A DNA stretch of 64,000 nucleotides from Sphingobium chlorophenolicum (lineage in GTDB: Bacteria > Pseudomonadota > Alphaproteobacteria > Sphingomonadales > Sphingomonadaceae), in the NCBI RefSeq assembly GCF_000722875.1, contig NZ_JFHR01000001.1, forward strand, positions 62,001 through 126,000, written 5' to 3'. Below are positions 7,489 to 16,677 of this stretch, one piece after another. Numbering within the stretch: position 1 is the first letter of the stretch; the number at the start of each line of letters is the position of its first letter. The notes below the pieces were generated by a model. That model saw only the letters and a list, made by a program, of their open reading frames with translations. It was not told where the DNA came from and did no database searches. The position numbers were made by a program, and so were the translations under genes.

Positions 7489-8466
7489 ATGAAGGAATTT
7501 CCGGCAGTGGACAGCGGGGAGGGGATTGCAAGCCCGCGGATCGCGGTCATCCTGCCTTGCTATAATGAGGCTGGAGCGATCGTGCGGACGGTGGAGGATT
7601 TCCGCCGCGCCTTGCCCTCGGCCGAAATCTACGTCTTCGACAATAACAGCAGCGACGGCAGCCGCGAACTGGCGGCGGGGGCGGGAGCGATCGTCCGCCG
7701 CGTCGCGCAGCAGGGCAAGGGCCATGTGGTGCGCCGCATGTTCGCGGATGTCGATGCCGACATCTATATCATGGCGGACGGCGACGCGACCTATGAGGCC
7801 GCCGCCGCGCCCAGAATGGTCGCGGCGATGCTGGAGGATAATCTCGACATGGTCGTCGGTTCCCGGCGGAGCGAGATCGAGGAAGCCTATCGGCGCGGCC
7901 ATCGCTTCGGCAATTGGGCGCTGACCAGCCTGCTGAAGCAGCTTTTCGGACGCAGCTTCACCGATATTCTGTCGGGCTACCGCGTCTTTTCCCGCCGGTT
8001 CGTGAAGAGCTTCCCGGTCCTTTCCGCCGGTTTCGAAATAGAGACGGAAATCAGCGTCCACGCGCTGGAACTGGGGATGCCGGTGGCGGAGGTCGTCACC
8101 GCCTATGGCGCGCGGCCCGAAGGGTCGGTGAGCAAGCTTTCCACCTATCGCGACGGCTGGCGCATCCTGCGTACGATTCTCACGCTCTACCGCATCGAAC
8201 GGCCGGTCCTCTTCTTCGGGATCATCGCTGCGCTGCTGGCGGCAAGCGGGCTGATCCTGGCGGCGCCGCTGATCCTCACCTATATGGAGACGGGCCTCGT
8301 GCCGCGCTTTCCCACCGCCATATTGGTGACGGGCCTGATGATCCTCGCCACGCTTTCGGGCATGTGCGGGCTGATCCTGGACACCGTCGTGCGCGGGCGG
8401 CGGGAAGTGCGGCGGCTGGCCTATCTGGCCTTGCGGGCGCCATCGGATTTTGACCGGCGCGACTGA
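7489..8466 (+). CDS. Family 2 glycosyltransferase with C-terminal membrane segments (dolichyl-phosphate mannose synthase-like)
   Basis: This 325-residue protein has a GT2 domain: 'IAVILPCYNEAG' at the start, the metal-binding 'MADGDATYE' in place of DxD, and 'TDILSGYRVFSRRF' typical of polyprenyl-phosphate sugar synthases (DPM1/GtrB group). Two transmembrane helices near the C-terminus ('FFGIIAALLAASGLILAAP' and 'AILVTGLMILATLSG') would anchor it in the inner membrane. It probably loads a sugar on undecaprenyl phosphate for cell-surface glycan decoration. I chose the ATG at 7489 because the family domain starts shortly after it; the open frame runs back into the tig terminator, and the ribosome site is weak, so the start is uncertain. 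Confidence 0.8.
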   Translation: MKEFPAVDSGEGIASPRIAVILPCYNEAGAIVRTVEDFRRALPSAEIYVFDNNSSDGSRELAAGAGAIVRRVAQQGKGHVVRRMFADVDADIYIMADGDATYEAAAAPRMVAAMLEDNLDMVVGSRRSEIEEAYRRGHRFGNWALTSLLKQLFGRSFTDILSGYRVFSRRFVKSFPVLSAGFEIETEISVHALELGMPVAEVVTAYGARPEGSVSKLSTYRDGWRILRTILTLYRIERPVLFFGIIAALLAASGLILAAPLILTYMETGLVPRFPTAILVTGLMILATLSGMCGLILDTVVRGRREVRRLAYLALRAPSDFDRRD

Positions 8467-8490
8467 CGATTCACCCGCGTTGCACGCGAC

Positions 8491-8521
8491 CCCTTGAACA
8501 GTCTGCATTTTGTCCCGATGT
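8491..8521 (+). promoter_or_regulatory. Sigma-32 (heat shock) promoter of clpP
   Basis: CTTGAAC (8493-8499), 14 bp, then CCCGATGT (8514-8521) matches the sigma-32 consensus CTTGAA-N13/15-CCCCATNT with one mismatch in the -10, and the C-rich flank CCCCTTGAA also fits. It lies 38 bp before the clpP start. RpoH itself is encoded at 15688-16602. Confidence 0.75.
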
Positions 8522-8558
8522 AGTGGACGGGCAAAAGCAATCACCCTGAAAGAGCAAA

Positions 8559-9194
8559 ATGACCGATATCATGTCCGATCCCATGGCCGCTCTGGTCCCC
8601 ATCGTCATCGAACAGTCGAACCGGGGCGAGCGCAGCTTCGACATTTATTCGCGCCTGCTGCGGGAGCGGATCATCTTCGTGACCGGTCAGGTGGAGGATC
8701 ATATGGCCTCTCTGATCGTCGCCCAATTGCTGTTCCTTGAGTCGGAAAATCCGAAGAAGGACATCTGGATGTACATCAATTCGCCCGGCGGCGTGGTGAC
8801 GTCCGGCATGGCGATCCACGACACGATGAAATATATCCGCCCGCAGGTCGGCACTGTCTGCATCGGGCAAGCCGCGTCGATGGGCAGCTTCCTGCTGGCC
8901 GCTGGCGAGCCGGGCAAGCGCATCGCGCTCAGCAACGCCCGCATCATGGTTCACCAGCCGTCGGGCGGGGCGCAGGGCATGGCGTCCGACATCGAAATCC
9001 AAGCCAAGGAAATCCTGCGCATCCGTAGCCGCCTGAACAACCTCTACGTCCAATATACCGGCCGTACGCTGGAGGAAGTGGAGCGGGCGATGGACCGCGA
9101 CACCTTCCTGGAGGCGGAGGAAGCCAAGGCGTTCGGCCTGGTCGACGAAGTGTTCGACCGCCGCCCGGCCGCTGCCGAAACGGCGGAAGGCTAA
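8559..9194 (+). CDS. clpP: ATP-dependent Clp protease proteolytic subunit
   Basis: The 211-residue serine peptidase forms the tetradecameric chamber that works with ClpX or ClpA. The catalytic triad is visible: Ser107 in 'GQAASMGSF', His132 in 'MVHQPSGG' and Asp181 in 'DRDTFL'. The oxyanion stretch 'INSPGGVV' precedes it. It is followed by clpX after 134 bp and preceded by a sigma-32 promoter, so heat induction is likely. In alphaproteobacteria ClpXP degrades CtrA and other cell-cycle regulators; chpT lies 9 kb away. Confidence 0.97.
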   Translation: MTDIMSDPMAALVPIVIEQSNRGERSFDIYSRLLRERIIFVTGQVEDHMASLIVAQLLFLESENPKKDIWMYINSPGGVVTSGMAIHDTMKYIRPQVGTVCIGQAASMGSFLLAAGEPGKRIALSNARIMVHQPSGGAQGMASDIEIQAKEILRIRSRLNNLYVQYTGRTLEEVERAMDRDTFLEAEEAKAFGLVDEVFDRRPAAAETAEG

Positions 9195-9206
9195 AAACCA
9201 TGTTTG

Positions 9207-9267
9207 CCGCGACGCGCCCTTTTCTCCCCTTGTGAAACGGGCGCGTCGCGGTCTAGGATGATCCTAG
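9207..9267. repeat. Two adjacent inverted repeats between clpP and clpX
   Basis: CCGCGACGCGCCC (9207-9219) pairs perfectly with GGGCGCGTCGCGG (9239-9251); directly after it CTAGGAT-G-ATCCTAG (9253-9267) is a perfect palindrome. The first could act as an attenuator or RNA-processing hairpin (it has no T-run); the second, with a 1-nt centre, looks more like a DNA-binding operator. Confidence 0.6.
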
Positions 9268-9328
9268 GACCACCATATCCCTCGTCGCAGGCGGCAATCC
9301 GCCTGAAAGGGGGAAGAGAGATTGGCGA

Positions 9329-10597
9329 ATGACTAAGCTTACGGGCTCCGATTCAAAAAGCACGCTTTACTGCTCCTTCTGCGGCAAGTCGCAGCATGAG
9401 GTGCGTAAGCTGATCGCGGGGCCGACCGTGTTCATCTGCGATGAATGCGTGGAATTGTGCAACGACATCATCCGTGAGGAGACCAAGGGCGGTCTCGTCG
9501 GCAAGAAGGATGGCGGCGTGCCGACCCCGCAGGAAATCTGCGATGTGCTGGACGATTATGTGATCGGCCAGAACCGGGCGAAGCGCGTCCTGTCGGTCGC
9601 TGTCCACAATCACTACAAGCGCCTGAACCACGGCACCAAGCCGGGCGAGGTGGAACTGGCCAAGTCGAACATTTTGCTGGTCGGCCCCACTGGCTGCGGC
9701 AAGACGTTGCTGGCGCAGACGCTGGCCAAGACGTTCGACGTGCCCTTCACCATGGCCGACGCGACCACGCTGACCGAAGCCGGTTATGTGGGCGAGGATG
9801 TAGAGAATATCATCCTCAAGCTGCTCCAGGCGTCCGACTATAATGTCGAGAAGGCGCAGCGCGGCATCGTCTATATCGACGAAATCGACAAGATCAGCCG
9901 CAAGGCCGAAAACCCCTCCATCACCCGCGATGTTTCGGGGGAGGGCGTGCAGCAGGCTTTGCTGAAGTTGATGGAAGGCACGACCGCCTCGGTTCCACCG
10001 CAGGGCGGCCGGAAGCATCCGCAGCAGGAATTCCTTCAGGTCGATACGACTAACATCCTGTTCATCTGCGGCGGCGCGTTCGCGGGTTTGGAAAAGATCA
10101 TCGGCGACCGTCTGGAAGCCAAGTCCATCGGCTTTGGCGCCCATGTCGCCGCGCCCGAAGAGCGCAAGACCGGCGAATTGCTGCGTCAGAGCGAGCCTGA
10201 GGATTTGCTGAAATTCGGCCTGATCCCGGAATTCGTCGGCCGTCTGCCGGTGATCGCGACGCTGGAAGATCTGGATGTGACCGCCCTGGTCAAGATCCTG
10301 GTCGAGCCGAAGAACGCGCTGGTGAAGCAATATGCCAAGCTGTTCGACATGGAAAATGTGGAACTCAGCTTCACCGACGACGCGCTGACCGCGATTGCCA
10401 AGAAGGCTATCGAACGCAAGACCGGCGCACGCGGGCTTCGCTCGATATTGGAGGCGATCCTGCTCGACACGATGTTCGACCTGCCTTCGATGGAGGGCGT
10501 GGGCGAAGTGGTGGTCGACAAGGATGTGGTCGCGGGCAACAAGGAACCGATTCGCGTATTCAGTGAGAAGGACAAGCGGGCCGAAGACGCGGCCTGA
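9329..10597 (+). CDS. clpX: ATP-dependent Clp protease ATP-binding subunit ClpX
   Basis: The 422-residue AAA+ unfoldase feeds substrates to ClpP. The N-terminal zinc-binding domain has C-x2-C...C-x2-C ('CSFCGKS', 'CDECVELC'), followed by Walker A 'GPTGCGKT', pore loop 'GYVGED', Walker B 'IVYIDEIDK', the IGF-type loop 'SIGFGA' that docks ClpP, and the C-terminal sensor-2 'GARGLRSI'. Length is as expected. Start at 9329 follows GGGGGAAGAGAG. Confidence 0.98.
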   Translation: MTKLTGSDSKSTLYCSFCGKSQHEVRKLIAGPTVFICDECVELCNDIIREETKGGLVGKKDGGVPTPQEICDVLDDYVIGQNRAKRVLSVAVHNHYKRLNHGTKPGEVELAKSNILLVGPTGCGKTLLAQTLAKTFDVPFTMADATTLTEAGYVGEDVENIILKLLQASDYNVEKAQRGIVYIDEIDKISRKAENPSITRDVSGEGVQQALLKLMEGTTASVPPQGGRKHPQQEFLQVDTTNILFICGGAFAGLEKIIGDRLEAKSIGFGAHVAAPEERKTGELLRQSEPEDLLKFGLIPEFVGRLPVIATLEDLDVTALVKILVEPKNALVKQYAKLFDMENVELSFTDDALTAIAKKAIERKTGARGLRSILEAILLDTMFDLPSMEGVGEVVVDKDVVAGNKEPIRVFSEKDKRAEDAA

Positions 10598-10624
10598 ATC
10601 GATCTTCTAACGGTTTGAAATTTG

Positions 10625-10654
10625 GGGCCGGCGATGTTTCGCCGGCCCTTTTTT
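10625..10654 (+). terminator. Intrinsic terminator after clpX
   Basis: GGGCCGGCGA (10625-10634) pairs perfectly with TCGCCGGCCC (10639-10648) around TGTT, followed by six T. Confidence 0.92.
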
Positions 10655-10832
10655 GTCGCCTCTATCGCAAGCGCACAAAAATTCTCGCCGCGTTGCAAAA
10701 TTGCACCACTGTCAAACAGCGGCGTCTCCTGGCAATTTAGTGCCTTAAAATCAAATGATTATATTCCCCAGCTGTGATGCCTTAGGGCGAATTCGACCCC
10801 CTGGGGGCGGTCGTCATCCCATATCTGTTATA

Positions 10833-10850
10833 TTGTCGTAAAACTGTAAT
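10833..10850 (+). promoter_or_regulatory. PHO-box-like PhoB site upstream of the Oar-like receptor
   Basis: TTGTCGT-AAAA-CTGTAAT fits the 18-bp PHO box (CTGTCAT-AAAA-CTGTCAT) at 15 of 18 positions with the required 11-bp repeat of the CTGT core. It lies 117 bp before the receptor start. The rest of the 311-bp gap (10655-10966) holds an AT-rich stretch, a small dyad CACTC-AATAAA-GTGAGTG near 10897-10914 region, and the receptor leader; no other gene is seen. Confidence 0.5.
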
Positions 10851-10966
10851 CAGAGCATCACAGGGCCGTCGTCACGCGCCGCTAAGGGGTGGCGCACTCA
10901 ATAAAGTGAGTGACTTACGGGTTGTCTGGCCAGGGGTGGTCAGCAAGCCCCAAAGGGGAATTGAAG

Positions 10967-13900
10967 ATGAGGGATCTCAAGATTTTTCTCGCCGCATCTG
11001 CGGCGGCTGTCGGTGTTGCGGGCGCGCTGGTTGCACCGGCACATGCGCAGGAAACCACGTCGACCATTCGCGGCAGCGTGACGAGTGGCGGCCAGCCGGT
11101 AGCGGGCGCTCAGGTCAAGGTGACCCATGTGCCGACCGGCACCATTTCGAACGCCGTTACGGACATGTCGGGCGGCTTTACCGCAGCGGGCTTGCGCGTC
11201 GGCGGACCTTATACGGTCGAAGTCAACGCAGCGGGCTATACGACCTCCACGATCACCGACATCCAGACCGCCGTCGGTCAGACCTTCGGCCTGCCGATCG
11301 AACTGGCGCAGGAAGGTGAAGCCATTGTCGTGACCGCCTCGCTCGTCCGCGGCGCTGGCAATATCTCTGCCGGTCCAGCCAATGTGATGACCGCCGAAGA
11401 TATCAGCAGGATCGCATCGGTCAACCGCGACATTCGCGACATCGCCGCGCGCGACCCCTTCGCGACCCTGGATACCAGCCAGACGACAGGCCGTCAGGTG
11501 TCCTTCGCGGGGCAGAATCCGCGCTTCAACCGCTTCACCGTCGATGGCGTTCCCATCACCGACAGCTTTGGCCTGAACCCCGACGCCCTGCCGTCGCGTC
11601 GCGGCCCAGTGCCGCTGGATTCGATTGCCCAGTTCGAAACCAAGGTCGCGCCCTATGACATCCGTGAAGGCTTTTTCCAGGGCGGCGTTTCCAACGCGAT
11701 CCTGAAGTCGGGCACCAACGAATTCCACGGCACAGCCTTCTACACTTTCAGTTCGGACGAACTGACCGGCAAGAAGACCAAATCCTATATTCTCAATCCG
11801 ACCGGCCGCATCGTTCAGCCCAATTTCACCAGCAAGGATTTCGGCGCCGAGATTTCCGGTCCGATCATCCGGGACAGGCTGTTCTTCATGATCGCGGCGG
11901 AGCGCGTCCGCGCCGCCCGTCCCGTTGCCTTCGGCACGCAGGAAGATAATGCCGGCACGCCGGTCATTGGCGCTCGTGATGCCGATCTGGAACGGATCGC
12001 CCAGATCTCCCAGGACAGATACGGCTTCAATCCGGGCGGCATCCTGCGTTCGGACGGCGACAAGGACGACCGCATCGTTGGCAAGATTGACGCCAATCTG
12101 TCGGACACGCAGCGCGTCTCGCTGACAGGCCTCTACACCAAGGACGAACTGAACGTCAGCACGACCACCGGCACGCGCGACCTGGGCCTGGAGTCCAACG
12201 CCTATAAGAAGCCGAACAAGATGAAGGCGGGCATCGTCAACTGGAATGCCGACTGGACCGACCGCTTCTCGACCGAGGCGCGTGCCCTCTACAAGACCTA
12301 TGACAGCGGCCAGTTCCCGCTGATGGGCCGCACCGCGCAGATGTCGATCTGCGCCGCGCAGACCTCTGACCGTGGCATAGCGCCCAACAACACAGCAGGA
12401 GGCACGGCGGCCAGCATCGTCTGTCCCACGGGCACGCCGCAATTCGTGCTGGGCGCCGGCGGCCCCAGCCAGTCCAACGTCCTGAGGATACGTACCTGGG
12501 GCGGTTCCGTCTCCGCCAAGCTGAAGGCGGGTGACCATAATTTCCGCATGCTGGCGGAATGGAACCATACCAAGTCTTTCAATATGTTCGTGAATCCCTC
12601 GGCGGGCACCTATTATTTCGACAGCATCCAGGATTTCGCGAACGGCACTGCGCAATCCTTCAGCTACAACAATGCCGGGTCGCTCAATCCCGCCGATGCT
12701 GCCGCGACCTTTTCCTATGACGCCTATACTTTCGGCCTGCAGGACGACTGGCGGGTCAATAGCCAACTGACGGTCGGTCTGGGTCTGCGCTACGATCTGT
12801 TTGGCATGGACAGCAAGCCGGCGGTAAACCCGAATTTCTCGCGTCGTTACGGCTTCACCAACGCCAGCAACATCAGCGGCATTGGCCTTCTCCAACCGCG
12901 CTTCGGCTTCACCTACAAGCCGACGCCGCGCCTCACGATCCGTGGCGGAGGCGGCATTTTCGGCGGCGGTTCTCCGGACGTCTACATCGCCAACAGCTTC
13001 TCCAACACCGGCGTGATCAACACCTCGATTACCGCGCGCCAGACCGATGGCGGCGTGTATCAGTTGAATGGGACGGCCAATGCATCTGCGGCGTCGATCC
13101 TCAACAACCCATCCTTCACGACGATCCCGGCGGCGGCCGATGTGGCGGTTCAGGCGGCGGCGGCGGGCCTGTCGTCCAATCCCAATGCGACGACCTCGCT
13201 CAACGCGATCGATCCGAATTTCAAGGCGCCCAACCAGTATCGCGGCACTTTGTCGGTGGATTACGAGGCCAATCTGGGCGCGCTGGGCGATGGCTGGCGC
13301 TTTGGCGCGGACCTGCTCTATTCGAAGGTGCGGGAACAGGTGATGGTGGTCGACCTGCGGTCGGTGCCGGTTCCGGGGTCCTTCACGCCGGATGGTCGCC
13401 AGCGTTATGCCAGCGCCATCGGCAATACAGGCGACACGGGGCAGGATCTGCTGCTGACCAACACCAAATATGGCCGCGGCTGGATCGGCGTTCTGCGTGC
13501 CGAAAAGAGTTGGGACTGGGGTCTGACGCTGGGAGGCGCCTATACCTATCAGGATGTGCGGGACGCCGGGGCGCTGACCTCGTCGCAAGCGGGTTCGATC
13601 TATGGCAACGGCGCCAATTATGATGCGAACTTCGGCGGTCGCGGTCATTCGAACGATGAGGTCCGCTGGGCCTTCCGATACAATGCGTCGTTCGAGCGGG
13701 CCTTCTTCGGCGATTACAAGACCCGTCTGGACATTTTCGGCACGACGCGCGCGGGCGCGCCCTACAGCTATACCATGCAGGATTTGTCGGGCGGGCGTTC
13801 GGGCGTGTTCGGCACGGCAGGCAGCGCGCTCCGTTACCTCTTCTATGTGCCGACCGGCATTAACGATCCCTTGGTCAGCTATGCCCCCACGGTCGTGAAT

Positions 13901-14317
13901 GGCGTCACGACGCTGACGGCCGCACAGGCCGCGCAGCGTATCGATGATATCATCGAAAATTCAGGCCTGAAGAATTATCGGGGGCAAATCGCGCCGCGCA
14001 ATGCCTTCCGGTCGAAGGCGTTCACGCGCATCGACCTGCATGTCGAACAGGAACTGCCGTTGCCGCTCGGCGCGCGCTTCTCCCTGTTCGCGGATATCGA
14101 GAATTTCACCAATTTTCTGAACCACAAATGGGGTCAGCAGTTGCGGTCCAGCTTTCCGTTCCGCAAGGTCGTGGCGAAGGTCAGTTGCGCCAATGCCCCC
14201 TGCACCCAGTATAGATATCAGGAACCGAGTTCAGACACCGTGCTGGCGGACGAACTGGTGACCACCAATGGGTCGTCACTCTACGCGGTTCGGATCGGCG
14301 CCCGCATCAGCTTCTGA
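10967..14317 (+). CDS. Oar-like TonB-dependent outer-membrane receptor
   Basis: This 1116-residue protein has a signal peptide ('FLAASAAAVGVAGALVAPAHA'-type, cut before QETT), then a carboxypeptidase-regulatory-like beta-sandwich (about 35-115, 'IRGSVTSGGQPVAGAQVKV'), a plug with 'FTVDGVPITDSFG', and a beta-barrel ending in the terminal Phe of 'IGARISF'. This is the Oar/OmpA-related TonB receptor type. It has no STN signalling domain, so it is not the partner of the FecI/FecR pair. Substrate unknown; the PHO-box-like site suggests a phosphate-related or organophosphate ligand. The ATG at 10967 is preceded by AGGGGAA. Confidence 0.9.
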   Translation: MRDLKIFLAASAAAVGVAGALVAPAHAQETTSTIRGSVTSGGQPVAGAQVKVTHVPTGTISNAVTDMSGGFTAAGLRVGGPYTVEVNAAGYTTSTITDIQTAVGQTFGLPIELAQEGEAIVVTASLVRGAGNISAGPANVMTAEDISRIASVNRDIRDIAARDPFATLDTSQTTGRQVSFAGQNPRFNRFTVDGVPITDSFGLNPDALPSRRGPVPLDSIAQFETKVAPYDIREGFFQGGVSNAILKSGTNEFHGTAFYTFSSDELTGKKTKSYILNPTGRIVQPNFTSKDFGAEISGPIIRDRLFFMIAAERVRAARPVAFGTQEDNAGTPVIGARDADLERIAQISQDRYGFNPGGILRSDGDKDDRIVGKIDANLSDTQRVSLTGLYTKDELNVSTTTGTRDLGLESNAYKKPNKMKAGIVNWNADWTDRFSTEARALYKTYDSGQFPLMGRTAQMSICAAQTSDRGIAPNNTAGGTAASIVCPTGTPQFVLGAGGPSQSNVLRIRTWGGSVSAKLKAGDHNFRMLAEWNHTKSFNMFVNPSAGTYYFDSIQDFANGTAQSFSYNNAGSLNPADAAATFSYDAYTFGLQDDWRVNSQLTVGLGLRYDLFGMDSKPAVNPNFSRRYGFTNASNISGIGLLQPRFGFTYKPTPRLTIRGGGGIFGGGSPDVYIANSFSNTGVINTSITARQTDGGVYQLNGTANASAASILNNPSFTTIPAAADVAVQAAAAGLSSNPNATTSLNAIDPNFKAPNQYRGTLSVDYEANLGALGDGWRFGADLLYSKVREQVMVVDLRSVPVPGSFTPDGRQRYASAIGNTGDTGQDLLLTNTKYGRGWIGVLRAEKSWDWGLTLGGAYTYQDVRDAGALTSSQAGSIYGNGANYDANFGGRGHSNDEVRWAFRYNASFERAFFGDYKTRLDIFGTTRAGAPYSYTMQDLSGGRSGVFGTAGSALRYLFYVPTGINDPLVSYAPTVVNGVTTLTAAQAAQRIDDIIENSGLKNYRGQIAPRNAFRSKAFTRIDLHVEQELPLPLGARFSLFADIENFTNFLNHKWGQQLRSSFPFRKVVAKVSCANAPCTQYRYQEPSSDTVLADELVTTNGSSLYAVRIGARISF

Positions 14318-14338
14318 TCGATGACATGATGGAAAGGG

Positions 14339-14366
14339 AAGGGCGCGGAGCAATCCGCGCCCTTTC
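14339..14366 (+). terminator. Intrinsic terminator after the Oar-like receptor
   Basis: GGGCGCGGA (14341-14349) pairs with TCCGCGCCC (14354-14362), extended by AA/TT, followed by TTTCTC. It lies between convergent genes and may also serve mtgA in part. Confidence 0.85.
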
Positions 14367-15065
14367 TCATTTCAGACAGCTATCCAGCCCGTCGCGCTGG
14401 ACGATACCGATGCGGGCGGAGATGCTGTTGCCATAGCGGCGGGTGAAGCCATGGGGATCGATCGCCTCGCGCTTCTTCGGAAGCGGCAGGACAGCGGCGA
14501 GACGACCGGCTTCGGCGCGGGTCAGGCGCTGGGCCCCATGGCGGAAATAGCGGATCGCCCCAGCCTGCGCGCCATAGGTACCGATGCCGGTTTCCGCGAC
14601 GTTCAGATAGACCTCCATGATCCGCCGCTTGCCCCAGATCGCTTCGATCAGGAGCGTGAACCAGGCTTCCAGCCCCTTGCGCGCAAAGCCGCCGCCCTGG
14701 AACAGGAAGACATTCTTCGCCGTCTGCTGGCTGATGGTCGATCCGCCCCGGATGCGGCCGCCGCTGGCATTGTGGCGCATGGCCTGGGCAATGGCGACCG
14801 CATCGAAGCCGTGATGACTGCAAAATCGGCTGTCTTCGGCGGCTATGGCGGCGCGGGCCATGTCCGGGTCCATCTCGTCCAGGCTCATCCAGTCCTTGGT
14901 GATGCCATGAGGGTCGAAGATCATCGTCCATGTCACCGGCGGCGGCACGAAACGGTAGATCACCACCATCAGCAGCGAGAGGACGACGAAGACACCCAGG
15001 ATTTTGAAGACGATCCGAAGCCAGCGTGAACGGCGGTGAGGAGTGGCGGGCTTTTTGGCGATCAT
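14367..15065 (-). CDS. mtgA: Monofunctional peptidoglycan glycosyltransferase
   Basis: The 232-residue inner-membrane enzyme polymerises lipid II into glycan strands. One N-terminal transmembrane helix (about 19-41) is followed by a GT51 domain with the catalytic 'AAEDSRFCSHHGFD', 'GGSTISQQTAKN', 'ARKGLEAWFT' and 'EVYLNVAETG' motifs. No transpeptidase domain follows, so it is the monofunctional form, of normal length. Confidence 0.95.
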   Translation of the reverse strand: MIAKKPATPHRRSRWLRIVFKILGVFVVLSLLMVVIYRFVPPPVTWTMIFDPHGITKDWMSLDEMDPDMARAAIAAEDSRFCSHHGFDAVAIAQAMRHNASGGRIRGGSTISQQTAKNVFLFQGGGFARKGLEAWFTLLIEAIWGKRRIMEVYLNVAETGIGTYGAQAGAIRYFRHGAQRLTRAEAGRLAAVLPLPKKREAIDPHGFTRRYGNSISARIGIVQRDGLDSCLK

Positions 15066-15188
15066 AGCGCTGTGGTAACGTGATCGCCGGGCGGTTCAAG
15101 TCCCCGCTTTTGCGAGAATATGGCTGCAACGCGAGAGGGAGCAGTAAGGGACTTGCATGATCGCCCGGGCGGGGACGGTTGCCGACGA

Positions 15189-15599
15189 TTACGCCTGCCC
15201 GATGATGCGGGGCGGCCGGACATAGGTAAATTCTCCGTCACCCGTCCATGCCTTGCCGTCAGGGAAACGCAGTTCCAGCCCGGCAAGGTCGCGCTCATCC
15301 GCCAGCAGCATATTGACGCCCATCAGCGTGTTTCCGAATTTCGCGGCTGCGCTGGCGGTCAGGTTGAAATGAGTCGTCGAACCGCAATTGGCGCAGAAGC
15401 GGATTTCCGCTGCCGGGTCGTCCTTATCCTCTCTGCAATAGCCCGCCGCCACCCCTTGGACGCTCGCCTCCGACGGGTGAAAATAGCTCCAGCGGGCGCC
15501 GCTCTTGCTGCACAATGTGCAGTTGCATTCATGGATATGGTCCGGGCGCTTGGCGAGTTCGATGCGTATCTGGCCGCAGAGGCAGGAAAGGCTGATCAT
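15189..15599 (-). CDS. GFA/CENP-V domain zinc protein
   Basis: A 136-residue protein of the glutathione-dependent-formaldehyde-activating (Mis18/CENP-V-like) fold. Zinc ligands are seen in 'CLCGQIRIEL', 'CNCTLCSKSG' and 'RFCANCGST', the standard arrangement of this family. Most members have no proven substrate, so function is open. It stands alone, convergent with a terminator of rpoH. Confidence 0.85.
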   Translation of the reverse strand: MISLSCLCGQIRIELAKRPDHIHECNCTLCSKSGARWSYFHPSEASVQGVAAGYCREDKDDPAAEIRFCANCGSTTHFNLTASAAAKFGNTLMGVNMLLADERDLAGLELRFPDGKAWTGDGEFTYVRPPRIIGQA

Positions 15600-15639
15600 T
15601 CCGCTCGCTTATCAGCAAGGCGGAGCATTCCATAGCGCC

Positions 15640-15667
15640 AAAAAAAGCCCCGGAGTGATCCGGGGCT
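15640..15667 (-). terminator. Intrinsic terminator of rpoH
   Basis: On the minus strand AGCCCCGGA-TCAC-TCCGGGGCT is followed by six further T. It begins about 20 nt after the rpoH stop. Confidence 0.92.
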
Positions 15668-15687
15668 CTTGTTCGATCATGATGGGA

Positions 15688-16602
15688 TCAGATGGTGGCG
15701 AGGCGGGAGATTTTGCCAAGCCTGTCGCCCGCAATCCGCATCATCGCCTTTTGCAGCTTTTCGAAGGCCCGAACCTCGATCTGGCGGACCCGTTCCCGCG
15801 ATACGCCATATACCTGGGAGAGTTCCTCCAGCGTCTTGGGCTCTTCGGCCAACCGGCGCTCCGCAAGAATATGCTTCTCGCGATCGTTGAGGTCGTCCAT
15901 CGCCTCCACCAGCATGTCGTGGCGCAATTCGCTTTCCTGCCGGTCGGCGACGCGTTCGTCCTGCAACGGATCGGTGTCGGCCAGCCAATCCTGCCACTGG
16001 CCCTCGCCATCCTCGCGCATCGGCACGTTGAGCGACGTGTCGCCGCCCATCGCCATGCGACGATTCATGGAGATGACATCCTCCTCCGTGACGCCCAGAT
16101 CGGTGGCGATCTTCTTGACGTCGTCGGGGTGCAGGTCGCCATCCTCGAACGCTTCGATATTGTTCTTCATCCGGCGCAGGTTGAAGAACAGTTTCTTCTG
16201 CGCGGCGGTGGTGCCCATCTTCACAAGCGACCAGGACCGCAGGATGAATTCCTGGATCGACGCGCGAATCCACCACATGGCGTAGGTCGCCAGGCGGAAG
16301 CCGCGATCCGGCTCGAACTTCTTCACGCCCTGCATCAGGCCGATATTGCCTTCGCTGATCAGTTCGCTCACCGGTAGGCCATAGCCGCGATAACCCATGG
16401 CGATCTTCGCCACCAGGCGCAGATGCGACGTCACGAGTTGGGCAGCGGCCTCCGAATCCGCATGCTCGGCATAGCGCTTCGCGAGCATATATTCCTGCTC
16501 GGGCGTCAGAATCGGAAATTTGCGGATTTCCGACAGATAGCGGTTGAGGCTGGCTTCACCGCCCAGCGCAGGAACCGCGGGGACATTGGTCTTTCCGGCC
16601 AT
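15688..16602 (-). CDS. rpoH: RNA polymerase sigma-32 factor RpoH
   Basis: The 304-residue heat-shock sigma factor has the RpoH box 'QKKLFFNLRRMK', which separates sigma-32 from other sigma-70-like factors, region 2 'SEGNIGLMQGVKKFEPDRG' with 'ATYAMWWIRASIQEFI', and region 4.2 'YGVSRERVRQIEVRAF'. It directs transcription of chaperone and protease genes; the clpP promoter in this window fits it. I chose the ATG at 16602 (AAAGGTGAC upstream) since the N-terminus then begins at the family position; 16623 is an alternative. Confidence 0.96.
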   Translation of the reverse strand: MAGKTNVPAVPALGGEASLNRYLSEIRKFPILTPEQEYMLAKRYAEHADSEAAAQLVTSHLRLVAKIAMGYRGYGLPVSELISEGNIGLMQGVKKFEPDRGFRLATYAMWWIRASIQEFILRSWSLVKMGTTAAQKKLFFNLRRMKNNIEAFEDGDLHPDDVKKIATDLGVTEEDVISMNRRMAMGGDTSLNVPMREDGEGQWQDWLADTDPLQDERVADRQESELRHDMLVEAMDDLNDREKHILAERRLAEEPKTLEELSQVYGVSRERVRQIEVRAFEKLQKAMMRIAGDRLGKISRLATI

Positions 16603-16677
16603 GTCGTCACCTTTCCCTTTCATGCGCGGCGGAACCCAGAAGAGGCGTTCGAAGCGCCGTCGCAAACTTGTTCAGAT

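Noticed and set aside
10940-13648. 902-codon open frame antisense to the Oar-like receptor
   Set aside because: It lies fully within the receptor gene on the other strand, has Arg/Gly/Ala-rich composition typical of reversed high-GC coding sequence, and shows no domain.
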